A DNA stretch of 64,000 nucleotides from assembly GCF_900188445.1 (NCBI RefSeq), contig NZ_FZOR01000012.1, positions 62,001 to 126,000 on the forward strand, read 5' to 3'. The position numbers and the translations under genes were made by a program. Each line of letters starts with the position of its first letter. Positions within the stretch are counted from its first letter, which is position 1. Below, piece after piece: positions 18,234-27,537 of the stretch. The stretch is from Actinomadura meyerae. Its GTDB lineage: Bacteria > Actinomycetota > Actinomycetes > Streptosporangiales > Streptosporangiaceae. Under the pieces are notes generated by a model. It had not been told where the DNA came from. It did no database searches and saw nothing but the letters and a program-made list of their open reading frames with translations.

Positions 18234-19088
18234 ATGCCACTCGCGCACTTCGATGGAGCGCTCGCCGTCGTCACCGGAGCCGGCAGCGGCATCGGCGCGG
18301 CCACCGCCCTCGCCCTCGCCGAGAGCGGCGCGAGCGTCATCGCGGCCGACATCGACCTGGCCGCCGCGGAGCGGACCGCCGCCCGCGCGAAGGCGGTCGG
18401 CGCGGGCGGCACCGCCTACCGGGTGGACGTCTCCGACGCCGCCGCGATGGAGGCGTTCGCGGCCGAGGTGAAGGAGGCGCACCGCGTCCCCGACATCGTG
18501 GTCAACAACGCGGGCATCGCGCTGGCCGGGCCGTTCCTGGACACCGAGCCGGACGACTGGAACCGCATCCTCGGCGTCAACCTGTGGGGCGTCATCCACG
18601 GCTGCCGGCTGTTCGGGCGGCAGATGCGCGACCGCGTGAACGCCCTGCCCAACAAGCCCGACAAGCCGAACCTCGGCGGCCACATCGTCAACATCGCGTC
18701 CGCGTCCGCGTTCGCGCCGTGGCGCGGCATGCCCGCCTACTGCACGACGAAGGCGGCCGTGCTGATGCTCAGCGAGTCGCTGCGCGCCGAACTGGCCGGG
18801 TCGCGCATCGGCGTCACCGCCGTCTGCCCCGGCTTCGTCAGCACCGACCTGGTCAAGAACGGCACCTACGTCGACAAGTCCCCCGAGAAGCTGCGGCAGC
18901 GCGGTCAGAAGGCCATCCAGCTCCGCAACTACCCGCCGGAGAAGGTCGCCGAGCGGGTCGTCAACGCCATCATCAAGAACAAGGCCGTGGTCCCGGTCAA
19001 CTTCGAGGGCCACCTCCTGCACACCCTGTCCCGGGTGTCCCCCGCGTCCCTGCGCCTGCTGGCCAGAATCCCCACTCCCCAGGGCTGA
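18234..19088 (+). CDS. Short-chain dehydrogenase/reductase
   Basis: 284 residues, ATG at 18234 after a CGGAGGTCAGG site. Cofactor motif TGAGSGIG (about 15-22), NNAG (about 90), catalytic Ser in IASASA and YxxxK as YCTTK. The C-terminal extension (about 235-284) is typical of larger SDRs acting on hydrophobic alcohols. It lies between two di-iron oxygenase-type genes, so it probably oxidises or reduces the product of one of them. NAD is likely, judging from the acidic residue after the second strand (ADIDL). Confidence 0.9.
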   Translation: MPLAHFDGALAVVTGAGSGIGAATALALAESGASVIAADIDLAAAERTAARAKAVGAGGTAYRVDVSDAAAMEAFAAEVKEAHRVPDIVVNNAGIALAGPFLDTEPDDWNRILGVNLWGVIHGCRLFGRQMRDRVNALPNKPDKPNLGGHIVNIASASAFAPWRGMPAYCTTKAAVLMLSESLRAELAGSRIGVTAVCPGFVSTDLVKNGTYVDKSPEKLRQRGQKAIQLRNYPPEKVAERVVNAIIKNKAVVPVNFEGHLLHTLSRVSPASLRLLARIPTPQG

Positions 19089-19143
19089 CGTCCCGCGCCG
19101 GGCGGCGGCCCCGACCCTCAACGCCGTAAGAGGAGAAGGATCC

Positions 19144-20115
19144 ATGCCCCCCGAAGCGTCGCTGCTCGACGGCCGTCCGCGCACGTGGACGGCCCAGATC
19201 CGGTGCAAGGACGGCGACCACACGCTGGAGCTGACCGACCGCGAGGTGGTCGCTCAGCGGCTGCTGCGGACGTCCCGCAAGCATTCGTTCGACCCGGACG
19301 CGGACGTCGACTGGGACGCGCCCCAGGACCCGGACGTCTTCTACCTCCCGCCGCAGCTCGTGTCCATCTACGAGACGCCGCTGTGGGACGGGCTCACGCA
19401 CCGGCAGCGGGTGGAGCTCAGCAAGCGGGAGATGTGCAGCATCGCCTCGTTCGGCATCTGGTCGGAGATGATGCTGATGCAGGCGCTGCTCATGCACGCC
19501 TACCGGCACCGCTACGACAGCGACCACTTCGCGTACGCGCTGACGGAGGTCGCCGACGAGTGCCGGCACTCGAAGATGTTCGGCCGGATGGTGCGCACCT
19601 GCGGCCTGCGCACGCACCGCCCGCGCGCCTTCGAGTACCACGCCGCGAAGCTGCTGGGGGTCGTGTACGACCCGATGCCGATGTTCGGTGGGACGCTCGT
19701 CGTGGAGGAGCTGACCGACGCGTTCCAGCGGCTGACGTTCCCGGACGAGGACATGCAGCCGCTGGTCCGGCAGGTCACCCGGATCCATGTGATCGAGGAG
19801 GCGCGGCACATCAAGTACGCGCGGGAGGAGCTGAAGCGGCTGGTCGCCAGGGCCCCGGCGATCCAGCGGCGGGCGGCGGCCTTCTCGCTGGCGCAGGGGA
19901 CCCGGCTGCTCGCCGGGCAGATGATCCACCCGTCCTGCTACACCGCCGTGGGACTGGACCCGAAGCTCGCGCGGCGGGTGGCGGCGCGCAGCCCGCACCG
20001 CCGGGCCACGCTGGCGTGGTCGCTCCGGAAATGCACCGCTTTCTTCGACGAGGTCGGGTTCCTGGACGGCCGGGCCCGCGAGGTGTGGATCAAGGCGGGC
20101 CTGCTGCACGGCTGA
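19144..20115 (+). CDS. AurF-like di-iron oxygenase
   Basis: 323 residues; AGAGGAGAAGG precedes the ATG. Metal-ligand pattern: ExxxQALLMHAYRH region, EVADECRHSKMFGRM, VVEELTDAFQR and VIEEARHIKYAREEL, matching the di-iron carboxylate-bridged AurF (p-aminobenzoate N-oxygenase, PF11583) group. AurF itself oxidises an arylamine to a nitro group; other members act on different substrates, so only the chemistry class is inferred. Last gene of the 17.0-20.1 kb set; followed by a strong hairpin. Confidence 0.83.
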   Translation: MPPEASLLDGRPRTWTAQIRCKDGDHTLELTDREVVAQRLLRTSRKHSFDPDADVDWDAPQDPDVFYLPPQLVSIYETPLWDGLTHRQRVELSKREMCSIASFGIWSEMMLMQALLMHAYRHRYDSDHFAYALTEVADECRHSKMFGRMVRTCGLRTHRPRAFEYHAAKLLGVVYDPMPMFGGTLVVEELTDAFQRLTFPDEDMQPLVRQVTRIHVIEEARHIKYAREELKRLVARAPAIQRRAAAFSLAQGTRLLAGQMIHPSCYTAVGLDPKLARRVAARSPHRRATLAWSLRKCTAFFDEVGFLDGRAREVWIKAGLLHG

Positions 20116-20439
20116 CCCGGCGCATTTATCTTGACGTCGAAACGCTTATTAGAAATCGGTTCGCCAATGTCGGCCAATGGTCCGGGCTGCCGCACAGAAA
20201 GGGCCGCGGAGCGGGGTCCACTCCGCGGCCCATCGACGAACACGGCCATCTGCCTGGGGTTATCTCACCCAGGACACTCCGTCCGATCGCGCGTTCACGT
20301 CGTCGACCTCCTCCTCCCAGGCGTCTCAGCACCCCGATCACATGCCTGGCGCGGGAGCATGATCGGCATACTGCCTCCCCATTACCGAATCACCTTAGAA
20401 GGTGCTGACAGTAAATATGGCATGATCGGCCAAATGAGG
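20116..20439. other. Intergenic region, 324 bases
   Basis: Between the AurF-like gene and the convergent secreted-protein gene. It holds two hairpins (20201-20231 and 20253-20273) and an unusually AT-rich end (20395-20440). No ORF here has convincing codon usage or a ribosome-binding site, and I see no RNA family I recognise. Confidence 0.6.
20201..20231 (+). terminator. Hairpin terminator after the AurF-like gene
   Basis: An 11-bp perfect stem (gggccgcggag / ctccgcggccc) with a 9-base loop begins 85 bases after the stop codon. There is no T-run, as usual for actinomycete terminators. A second weaker hairpin (cctggg...cccagg) lies at 20253-20273. Confidence 0.6.
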
Positions 20440-21258
20440 TCAGAAATCCTTTAGCGCGGTGAGCACTTCGCGGGCGACGGCCGTGGCCGTGCCGAGCATC
20501 GGCCGCTCCCGCGCCGCCTGGCCGCCGCCGCGCGGCGCCTCCTCGCTGTAGCTCACCGTGACGACCGCGTTGCCGACCCTCGCCGTCACCAGCCCCACGA
20601 GGGTCGGCTGCCCCTGGTCGGCCATGAACCAGCGGTACGCCTCGTCGCCGACGCCGTGCTCGCGCTCCAGCGCGATCGTCCGGACGAGCGGGGCGTCGTG
20701 CGCCTGCGTCCACTGCGCGTCGTAGTAGCTCTCGGCGTCCCGCACGGGCGTCGCGGTGTGCGCGGGCGCGTACAGCCGCGCCTCCACCCGCAGCCAGCGG
20801 AACGCCGACTCCTTCGAGGTGTACGTGCACGTGGTGAGCGTCGAGTTGGCGCTCTTCTTCTCGGACGCCTTCGGGACCGCCTTCGCCACGGTGCCCGCCC
20901 GCACCGTCCCGCACGGCGGCGGCAGCGCCCGCACGATCGGCTGCGCCGGTTCGGACGCCGTGGGCTCGGAGGGTGCGGGTTCCGAAGGCGCGGGCCCGGA
21001 GGGCGTGGGTTCGGAGGGCGTGGGCCCGGCGGTGCTCGGCGTCACCGCGGCCCGGTCCGTCCCCTTGCCGCCGCCGGGCGCGACCAGGAACACCGCCACC
21101 GCCGCACCCGCGAACGCGACCGCCGCGACCAGCAGCACGATCAGCCGCTTCGGCCGGCGGTCCGGAGACGGCGGCTCCGGCCCGGCGTACGGCCGGTGGA
21201 ACGGCTCGGCCGGAGGGTGCAGCCCCACGTCCCGCTCCTCACTCCCCCGTCGCGTCAT
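20440..21258 (-). CDS. Membrane-anchored secreted protein of unknown function
   Basis: 272 residues: a cytoplasmic N-terminus of about 38 residues, one transmembrane helix (about 39-62, LIVLLVAAVAFAGAAVAVFL), a Ser/Pro/Glu repeat linker made of PSEP units (about 75-105), and an outer globular domain with two cysteines (PPPCGTVRAG, TTCTYTSKE). The domain resembles DUF3558-type secreted proteins, but I cannot be sure. GGGAGGCGGG precedes the ATG. It stands alone, convergent to the di-iron operon. Confidence 0.7.
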   Translation of the reverse strand: MTRRGSEERDVGLHPPAEPFHRPYAGPEPPSPDRRPKRLIVLLVAAVAFAGAAVAVFLVAPGGGKGTDRAAVTPSTAGPTPSEPTPSGPAPSEPAPSEPTASEPAQPIVRALPPPCGTVRAGTVAKAVPKASEKKSANSTLTTCTYTSKESAFRWLRVEARLYAPAHTATPVRDAESYYDAQWTQAHDAPLVRTIALEREHGVGDEAYRWFMADQGQPTLVGLVTARVGNAVVTVSYSEEAPRGGGQAARERPMLGTATAVAREVLTALKDF

Positions 21259-21350
21259 GGCCCGCCTCCCGTCAACGTAGTCAGGCGCGCCGCCGCTGAC
21301 CAGGCCCCCCGGCGGTGCCGAACGTCAGACCCCGGAGTCACACTGGAGGG

Positions 21351-22877
21351 GTGCTGCTAGCGGAGATCGCCCGGACGTCGGAGGCGGTGGCGGGCACCTC
21401 GGGCCGCAAGGCCAAGGTAACCGCGCTCGCCGGGTGCCTGCGCCGGGCCGACGCCGGCGAGGCCGCCACCGTGGTCGCCTACCTGTCGGGTGAGCTGCCG
21501 CAACGCCAGATCGGCGTCGGCTACGCCGCCCTGCGGGATCTCCCGCCGCCCGCCGCCGGGCCGTCGCTGACCGTCCCGGAGGTCGACGCGGCCTTCACCG
21601 AGATCGGCGGCGTCTCCGGCCCCGGCTCCGTCGCCCGCCGCCGCGACCTGGTCGCCGCGCTGTTCGCCCGCGCCACCCGCGCCGAGCAGGGCTTCCTCGT
21701 CCGCCTCCTGGCGGGCGAGCTGCGCCAGGGCGCGCTCGACGGGGTGATGGCCGAGGCGATCGCGGCGGCGGCCGAGGTGCCGTCCGCCGAGGTGCGGCGC
21801 GCGGTCATGCTGCGAGGCTCCCTCGGCCCGGTCGCCACCGCCGCCCTGTCCGGCGGCGTCGACGCCCTGCGCGCCTTCACCCTGGAGGTGGGCCGCCCGG
21901 TCAAGCCGATGCTGGCCGCGTCCGCGCCGTCCACCGACGAAGCCTTCGCCAAGCTCAAGGCCGAGGCGGCGGTCGAATGGAAGCTCGACGGCATCCGCGC
22001 GCAGATCCACATCGCCGGCGGCGACGTCCGCGTCTTCACCCGGACGCTCGACGAGATCACCTCCCGCCTCCCCGAGGTGGTCGAGGCGGTGCGGGCGCTG
22101 CCCATCCGCACGGCCGTCTTCGACGGCGAGCTGATCGCCCTGCGCCCGGACGGCCACCCGCATCCCTTCCAGGTGACCGCCGCGCGCACCGCCACCCGCA
22201 CCACCAGGACGACCGAGCAGGTGCCGCTGAGCGCCTTCCTCTTCGACGTCCTCCACCTGGACGGCGCCGACCTGCTCGACGCGCCCGGCGCCGAGCGGAA
22301 CGCCGCCCTGGCGCGCGTCGTGCCGGACGAGCTGCGGATGCCCCGGGTCGTCACCGGCGACGCGGCGCGGGCCAAGGACGTCTTCGACGAAGCCGTCGCG
22401 CGGGGGCACGAGGGCGTCGTCATCAAGTCGCTCGACACGCCCTACACGGCCGGGCGGCGCGGCGCCGGGTGGATCAAGGTGAAGCCGCGGCACACGCTCG
22501 ACCTCGTCGTCCTCGCCGTCGAGTGGGGGCACGGGCGGCGGGAGGGGCTGCTGTCGAACCTGCACCTCGGCGCCCGCGACCCCGAGACCGGCGGGTTCGT
22601 CATGCTCGGCAAGACGTTCAAGGGCCTCACCGACGAGCTGCTGGCCTGGCAGACGAAGAAGCTCCGCGAGCTGGCCGTGCGCGAGGACGGCTGGGTCGTG
22701 CACGTCCGGCCGGAACTGGTCGTGGAGATCGCGTTCGACGGCGTCCAGCACAGCCCCCGCTACCCGGGCGGCATCGCGCTGCGGTTCGCGCGGGTGCTGC
22801 GCTACCGCCCCGACAAGACGGCCGCCGAGGCCGACACGATCGACACCGTCCGCGCCGTCGCCCCAGTGATGGACTAG
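21351..22877 (+). CDS. ligB: ATP-dependent DNA ligase (LigB type)
   Basis: 508 residues. The GTG at 21351 gives an N-terminus [10 protein letters not shown] that matches the start of mycobacterial LigB. The N-terminal DNA-binding domain contains [14 protein letters not shown]. The nucleotidyltransferase domain has motif [11 protein letters not shown], the lysine that takes AMP, with IKSLDTPY and WIKVKPRH (motifs IV/V). The C-terminal OB domain ends in [16 protein letters not shown]. Seals nicks using ATP and is an accessory to the NAD-dependent LigA. Three in-frame stops in a 15-bp repeat close the gene. Confidence 0.93.
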   Translation: MLLAEIARTSEAVAGTSGRKAKVTALAGCLRRADAGEAATVVAYLSGELPQRQIGVGYAALRDLPPPAAGPSLTVPEVDAAFTEIGGVSGPGSVARRRDLVAALFARATRAEQGFLVRLLAGELRQGALDGVMAEAIAAAAEVPSAEVRRAVMLRGSLGPVATAALSGGVDALRAFTLEVGRPVKPMLAASAPSTDEAFAKLKAEAAVEWKLDGIRAQIHIAGGDVRVFTRTLDEITSRLPEVVEAVRALPIRTAVFDGELIALRPDGHPHPFQVTAARTATRTTRTTEQVPLSAFLFDVLHLDGADLLDAPGAERNAALARVVPDELRMPRVVTGDAARAKDVFDEAVARGHEGVVIKSLDTPYTAGRRGAGWIKVKPRHTLDLVVLAVEWGHGRREGLLSNLHLGARDPETGGFVMLGKTFKGLTDELLAWQTKKLRELAVREDGWVVHVRPELVVEIAFDGVQHSPRYPGGIALRFARVLRYRPDKTAAEADTIDTVRAVAPVMD

Positions 22878-22910
22878 CGCGTGCTGGATTAGCCCGTACT
22901 GAACTAGCGC
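22866..22910 (+). repeat. 15-bp x3 tandem repeat carrying three in-frame stop codons
   Basis: Units at 22866-22880, 22881-22895 and 22896-22910 (consensus gtgctggactagcgc) duplicate the last codons of the ligase gene together with its TAG. Because the unit is five codons long, three TAG codons lie in one frame. Units differ by two to three bases each, so the duplication is not very recent. Confidence 0.85.
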
Positions 22911-22911
22911 C

Positions 22912-24045
22912 TCACGGGCCCGCGTCGCGTTGCCCGGCGGTCGGGGCGGCGGGTTCTTCCGGGGGTTGCCGGACGCGGCCGCCGGGGCGCAGCCGTCCCG
23001 CGAAGTCGTCGCGGGCGCGGCGCGGGCGGCGCGCGGCGGCGCGGGCGCGCATGCGGGACGCCGCCCTGGGCAGGGTGCGGGTCGTCTCGCCCCGGGAGGC
23101 GGCCCCGCCGCGCGGGGCCAGGCGGCGGCGCACACCGCGGGCCGCGCGGCGCGCGGCGCGGCGCTCGGCCCGGCGTTCCGCGCGGGCCCTGGCCTTGCGC
23201 TGGACGCGGGCGGCGGCGCGGCGCTCAGCCCGTTCGAGACGGCGCAGCCGGGCGCGCTCGGCGGCGTCGGCGCCGCGCTGGCGCAGGTCCGGCGGGATGA
23301 GGTCGTGCCGCCCCGCGATGAACTCCTGCACCCAGATCTTGCCGCGGATCAGCGGCTGGCGGAACTGCCGCTCCCGCCGGACGGCCCGCTGGTAGCGGCG
23401 CGAGTCGGGCGCGTACCGCCAGCGCGCCCACGGCGAGCCCGGCCGCGCCACCCGGATCGCGCCGACGATCAGCAGGGCGGGCATGAACAGGCCGATGAGC
23501 CCGGTCCAGATCTTGCCCTTGAGCAGGGTGATCACCGCGAACACGAGGTTCACCACCAGCGACGCCACGTAGACGCGGGTGAGGATGCCGGTGCCGGGGT
23601 CGGGCGCGATGCCCTCGTAGCCGAGCGGCCGGATGCCGAGCAGCAGCAGGCCCGTCACCGCGATCGCGACGAACACGGCGTCGACGGACGCGCGGCCCTT
23701 CTCCGTCCAGTACACGTCGCTGAGGTGCAGGATCAGCGCGAACTCGTCCAGCACGAGGGCGGACCCCATGCCGAACACCACGGCGGCCGCCACGTTGAGG
23801 CCGGTGTAGGCGTCCGGGACGGCGAGGCTCCCCACGCCGCCCGCCAGCATCAGCACCACGCCGAACACCACATGGTGGATGTGGAGGTCGCCCGCCTTCA
23901 CGTTGCGGAACCACCAGCGCACGTCCGAGCGGATGAGCCGGACGTTCACCCGCGTCAGCACGAACGTGACGAGGAACGCGACGAAGAAGCCGAGCAGCGG
24001 AAGCCGCCCGGCCGCCATCACCCGCTCGTCGAACATCTCGATCAT
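22912..24045 (-). CDS. Multi-pass membrane protein with Arg/Ala-rich cytoplasmic tail
   Basis: 377 residues from the ATG at 24045. The first 230 residues contain about six hydrophobic helices and a conserved-looking [12 protein letters not shown] segment with three histidines, followed by [17 protein letters not shown]. From about residue 265 to the end the protein is extremely rich in Arg and Ala ([19 protein letters not shown] and similar), probably helical, positively charged and cytoplasmic. Related membrane proteins occur widely in actinomycetes, but I do not know a function. The tail could bind acidic lipid or nucleic acid. Confidence 0.75.
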   Translation of the reverse strand: MIEMFDERVMAAGRLPLLGFFVAFLVTFVLTRVNVRLIRSDVRWWFRNVKAGDLHIHHVVFGVVLMLAGGVGSLAVPDAYTGLNVAAAVVFGMGSALVLDEFALILHLSDVYWTEKGRASVDAVFVAIAVTGLLLLGIRPLGYEGIAPDPGTGILTRVYVASLVVNLVFAVITLLKGKIWTGLIGLFMPALLIVGAIRVARPGSPWARWRYAPDSRRYQRAVRRERQFRQPLIRGKIWVQEFIAGRHDLIPPDLRQRGADAAERARLRRLERAERRAAARVQRKARARAERRAERRAARRAARGVRRRLAPRGGAASRGETTRTLPRAASRMRARAAARRPRRARDDFAGRLRPGGRVRQPPEEPAAPTAGQRDAGP

Positions 24046-24134
24046 CTGCCCCCCGCAGCCTCCATCATGCACCGCGACATGCGCGGATATCGTGGGACCC
24101 GGCCGATCAGCGACGATCGAGGGGGAAGGCCGGC

Positions 24135-25232
24135 ATGAGCCGCACCGTGGACCGCTGCGATCCGGGGTACCGGGCCTGGATCGCCGAGGCGATCCGGCTC
24201 GTCGACGCCGACGCCAACCGCAGCGCCGACACGCACCTGCACGTGTTCCCGCTGCCGCCGGAGTGGGGCATCGACCTCTACCTGAAGGACGAGTCCGTCC
24301 ACCCGACCGGTTCGCTGAAGCACCGGCTCGCCCGCTCGCTGTTCCTGTACGGGCTCGCGAACGGCTGGATCCGCCAGGACACGACGATCATCGAGGCGTC
24401 CAGCGGGTCCACCGCGGTGTCGGAGGCGTACTTCGCGCGGCTGCTCGGGCTGCCGTTCATCGCGGTGATGCCCGCCTCGACCAGCCCGGAGAAGATCCAG
24501 CTGATCGAGTTCCAGGGCGGCCGCTGCCACCTGGTGGACGACCCGTCCGCCATCTACGACGAGTCGCGGCGGCTCGCCGCCGAGTGCAACGGCCACTTCA
24601 TGGACCAGTTCACCTACGCCGAGCGCGCGACGGACTGGCGCGGCAACAACAACATCGCCGAGTCGATCTTCGAGCAGATGCGGCTGGAGCGGTTCCCGGA
24701 GCCGTCCTGGATCGTGGTCGGCGCGGGCACCGGCGGGACGTCCGCGACGATCGGCCGCTACGCTCGGTACCGGATGTTCCAGACGCGGCTCGCGGTCGTC
24801 GACCCGGAGGGCTCGGCGTTCCACGGCTCGTTCGCCGACGGCGACCCGGAGCGGACGGCGGCGGGCTCGCGGATCGAGGGCATCGGCCGGCCGCGCGTCG
24901 AGCCGTCGTTCCTGCCGACGGTCATCGACCGGATGATCCAGGTGCCGGACGCCGCGTCCGTCGCGGCGATGCGCTGGACGGCCGAGGTCAGCGGACGCAG
25001 CGTCGGCGGCTCGACCGGCACGAACATGTGGGGCGCGGCGGAGCTGATCGCGCAGATGCGGGCGCGCGGCGAGCGCGGCAGCGTCGTCACGCTGATCTGC
25101 GACGGCGGCGAGCGCTACGCGGGCACCTACGGCTCGGACGCGTGGCTCGCCGAGCAGGGCCTCGACATCGCGCCCTACCTGGCCGCGCTGGACGCGTTCC
25201 TGAAGACCGGCGAGCTGCCCGCCGTCCCGTGA
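24135..25232 (+). CDS. PLP-dependent cysteine synthase-family enzyme (Cds1-like)
   Basis: 365 residues, fold type II PLP enzyme. The Schiff-base lysine is in [10 protein letters not shown], the phosphate-binding loop is [12 protein letters not shown], and SSGSTAVS binds the substrate carboxylate. The sequence follows the actinobacterial group that includes Mycobacterium Rv3684 (Cds1), which breaks down L-cysteine to sulfide, pyruvate and ammonia; a synthase role cannot be excluded. It stands alone, convergent with the M50 protease gene, and its stop lies in an 18-bp repeat. Confidence 0.85.
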   Translation: MSRTVDRCDPGYRAWIAEAIRLVDADANRSADTHLHVFPLPPEWGIDLYLKDESVHPTGSLKHRLARSLFLYGLANGWIRQDTTIIEASSGSTAVSEAYFARLLGLPFIAVMPASTSPEKIQLIEFQGGRCHLVDDPSAIYDESRRLAAECNGHFMDQFTYAERATDWRGNNNIAESIFEQMRLERFPEPSWIVVGAGTGGTSATIGRYARYRMFQTRLAVVDPEGSAFHGSFADGDPERTAAGSRIEGIGRPRVEPSFLPTVIDRMIQVPDAASVAAMRWTAEVSGRSVGGSTGTNMWGAAELIAQMRARGERGSVVTLICDGGERYAGTYGSDAWLAEQGLDIAPYLAALDAFLKTGELPAVP

Positions 25233-25274
25233 CGGCGCGCCGTCCCGCGACGGCCCGCTATCCGGTGACGGTGA
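25221..25274. repeat. 18-bp x3 repeat shared by two convergent stop codons
   Basis: Units at 25221-25238 and 25239-25256 agree at 16 of 18 positions; the third (25257-25274) agrees at 13 of 18 with the first. The TGA of the Cds1-like gene (25230-25232) lies in unit 1 and the stop of the convergent M50 protease (25258-25260) lies in unit 3, so the repeat forms the whole boundary between the two genes. Confidence 0.75.
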
Positions 25275-26556
25275 CAGGGTTCACCAGGTCGGCGTAGATC
25301 AGCAGGCCGCCCATGACGATCAGCACGACCGCCATCACGTACGTCACCGGCAGCGCCTTGGCGACGTCCACGTAACCGGGGTCGGGGCGGCGGAAGATCT
25401 TCGCGAACGCCTTCTTCACGGCCTCCAGCAGCGCCCCGGCGATGTGGCCGCCGTCCAGCGGCAGCAGCGGGACGAGGTTGAACAGCCCGACCGCGAGGTT
25501 CAGCGAGCCGAGCAGCATCACGAAGAACGACACCTTCTCGGCGTTGGTGTAGTCGCTGGACGCGGCGACCTCGCCGCCGATCCGGCTGACGCCGACGACG
25601 CCGACCGGGCCGTTCGGGTCGCGCTTCTCGTCGCTGAAGGCGGCGTTCCAGACGCCCACCATCTTCTCCGGCATCCGGACCAGCGCTCCGGCGGTGCGGG
25701 CGGTGAGGTCGCCCATCGTGCTCGCGACCGCGCCGGGGCCCTGCCGCTCGATCGCGCTGGTCGGGGTGATGCCGAGGAACCCGACGTTGACGATCTTGTC
25801 CTGGTCGTCCAGGTCGTACATCTGGTTGCGGGTGACCGGCACGCTCAGCTGGACGTCCCGCCCGTCCCGCTCGACGGTCATCGGCACCGTCCTGCCGCCG
25901 CTGTCGCGGATCAGCACCCGCAGCTTCTCGTAGTCGTCGATCTTCTTGCCGCCGAACGCGACGATCCGGTCACCGGGCTTCAGGCCCGCCTGCGCGGCCG
26001 GGGTCGGCGCGGCGTTCGCCGGGCACTCCGTCGTCTGCGACTGGCTGGCGGGCACCATGCACTCGAGGACCTCGCCGATCACCGGCTGCGCCTGCTTGGT
26101 GCCGATGCCCATCAGCAGGATGGCGAAGAACATCACCGACAGCAGCAGGTTCATCGCGGGCCCGCCGAACATGATGAGCAGCTTCTGCCACCACTTCTTG
26201 GCGTAGAACACGCGGTCCTCGTCGCCGGGGCGGATCTCCTCCAGCGCGGCGCCGCGCGCCGACTCGATGAGGCCCTGCCACGGCCCGGTGCTGACCCGCC
26301 GCACCTGCCCGGGGGCGTCGCCCTTGCGCGGCGGCAGCATCCCGATCATGCGGATGTAGCCGCCGAGCGGGATCCACTTCACCCCGTACTCGGTCTCGCC
26401 CTTGCGCTTCGACCACATCGTCGGGCCGAACCCGACCATGAACTGGGTGGTCCGCACCCGGAACAGCTTGGCGAACGAGAAGTGCCCGAGCTCGTGCAGC
26501 GCGATGGACACCAGCAGGCCGAAGAACAGGATCAGCATCCCCGCCAGGTAGACCAT
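25258..26556 (-). CDS. M50 site-2 zinc protease (RseP/Rip1-like)
   Basis: 432 residues. The active-site HELGH lies in the first membrane helix (about 21-25), a PDZ domain (about 160-245) contains LKPGDRIVAFGGKKIDDYEKL, and the second metal site is LVPLLPLDGGHIAGALLEA near residue 370. Such proteases cut anti-sigma factors within the membrane (Rip1 in Mycobacterium). The usual dxr and ispG neighbours of rip1 are absent here. ATG preceded by a weak site. Its stop is inside the 18-bp repeat. Confidence 0.92.
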   Translation of the reverse strand: MVYLAGMLILFFGLLVSIALHELGHFSFAKLFRVRTTQFMVGFGPTMWSKRKGETEYGVKWIPLGGYIRMIGMLPPRKGDAPGQVRRVSTGPWQGLIESARGAALEEIRPGDEDRVFYAKKWWQKLLIMFGGPAMNLLLSVMFFAILLMGIGTKQAQPVIGEVLECMVPASQSQTTECPANAAPTPAAQAGLKPGDRIVAFGGKKIDDYEKLRVLIRDSGGRTVPMTVERDGRDVQLSVPVTRNQMYDLDDQDKIVNVGFLGITPTSAIERQGPGAVASTMGDLTARTAGALVRMPEKMVGVWNAAFSDEKRDPNGPVGVVGVSRIGGEVAASSDYTNAEKVSFFVMLLGSLNLAVGLFNLVPLLPLDGGHIAGALLEAVKKAFAKIFRRPDPGYVDVAKALPVTYVMAVVLIVMGGLLIYADLVNPVTVTG

Positions 26557-26823
26557 CCGGCATGCCCCTCAGCTCGTCCCCCCGCGCCCACCGCGGGTGA
26601 TCTCCAGCAACCAACTCAGAGTACGTGATCGGCCGTGTACCGGTTTAAGTCAATCGGGGAACCGGCACTCGTGCGCAGGCACCTTGTCCGGCGGGCGGCA
26701 CGGGCCGGATTTGAGGAGAGGTGCTAAGTAAGCGCGGCGGCATTGGCATCCGCCTTGGTAGCGGCGCGACGGCGGGCGCGCGCATGATGAGCGGTCCACC
26801 CCGGTCGTTGGAGGTAGTTCGCC

Positions 26824-27180
26824 TTGAAGCGCGGTCTTGTTGCGGTGCTGGTGCTGGGTCTCGCGCTCAGCGGGTGCGGGGGTTCCGGCGACGGCGGCGG
26901 GGACGCCGGGGCGTCGGCGCCGCCCGCCCCGGCCGCCTCCGCTCCCGCGTCAGCGCCGTCCGGAGCGGCGTCCGCGCCTGCGGGCACCACGGTCACGCCG
27001 GTCCCGCCCGGCGTGTCGAAGGCGACGCAGGCGTTCAACGACTGCATGCACAAGCAGGGCGTGGAGCTGCCGACGCCGAACCCCACGTCCACCCCCGCGA
27101 AGAAGGACCTGGAGAAGATCAAGGCGGCCCTGCGGACCTGCGTGAAGTCGATGTCGGCGTCCCCGCCGCCGGCGGAGTGA
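26824..27180 (+). CDS. Small secreted lipoprotein
   Basis: 118 residues from a TTG at 26824, with TTGGAGG about 9 bases upstream. Signal peptide MKRGLVAVLVLGLALSGC with lipobox LSGC (cysteine at 18), an Ala/Ser/Pro linker (about 22-60), then a small domain with two cysteines (AFNDCMHKQG and LRTCVKSM), likely a disulfide. Resembles other short actinomycete lipoproteins without known function. Upstream gap 26557-26823 (267 bases) holds only probable promoters and a short GC hairpin near 26690-26710. Confidence 0.7.
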   Translation: MKRGLVAVLVLGLALSGCGGSGDGGGDAGASAPPAPAASAPASAPSGAASAPAGTTVTPVPPGVSKATQAFNDCMHKQGVELPTPNPTSTPAKKDLEKIKAALRTCVKSMSASPPPAE

Positions 27181-27203
27181 AGGCGCCGCCGCCGGCGGAG
27201 TGA
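27163..27203 (+). repeat. Duplication of the lipoprotein gene end (23-bp period)
   Basis: The 18 bases ccgccgccggcggagtga (27163-27180), which end in the stop codon, recur exactly at 27186-27203. The period of 23 bp means the second TGA is out of frame. Another example of a duplicated gene end. Confidence 0.75.
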
Positions 27204-27279
27204 GGGCGCGGCCGGAGGCGGGTGGTCGCCGAGTGGTCGCGGGACGGGGCCGCTGCTAGATTTGGCGGAGCCGTTGACC

Positions 27280-27474
27280 CCGTGCGGGAGAGTCCCACGC
27301 AGCCGGTGTGGGACGCCGAAGGAGCAAATCCTCCCCGGAACCTCTCAGGCCCACGGACCGCACGGGCCAGGCGACCTCTGGAAAGCGGGGACCCCGGTCC
27401 CCCGCCGAAGGTGAAAACCCGCCGTCCGGCGGCGGGTGAAGCTCTCAGGCGCCGATGACAGAGGGGGAGGCACC
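27280..27474 (+). ncRNA. Tandem glycine riboswitch
   Basis: Two glycine aptamers in a row. Aptamer 1 has a perfect 8-bp P1 (ccgtgcgg 27280-27287 / ccgcacgg 27358-27365), the gccgaaggagcaaatcctcc element and ctctcaggc. Aptamer 2 repeats gccgaaggtgaaaaccc and ctctcaggcgccgatgacag, closed by cctctg/cagagg. It sits about 65 bases upstream of gcvT. In the family, glycine binding turns on the glycine cleavage genes. Here it should control gcvT-gcvH-glyA and perhaps sdaA. Confidence 0.95.
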
Positions 27475-27537
27475 GAGACGCCCGGTGCGCGAGTGGGACG
27501 ATGGACCACGCGCGCCCGCGACGAAGGAGCCGAACCC

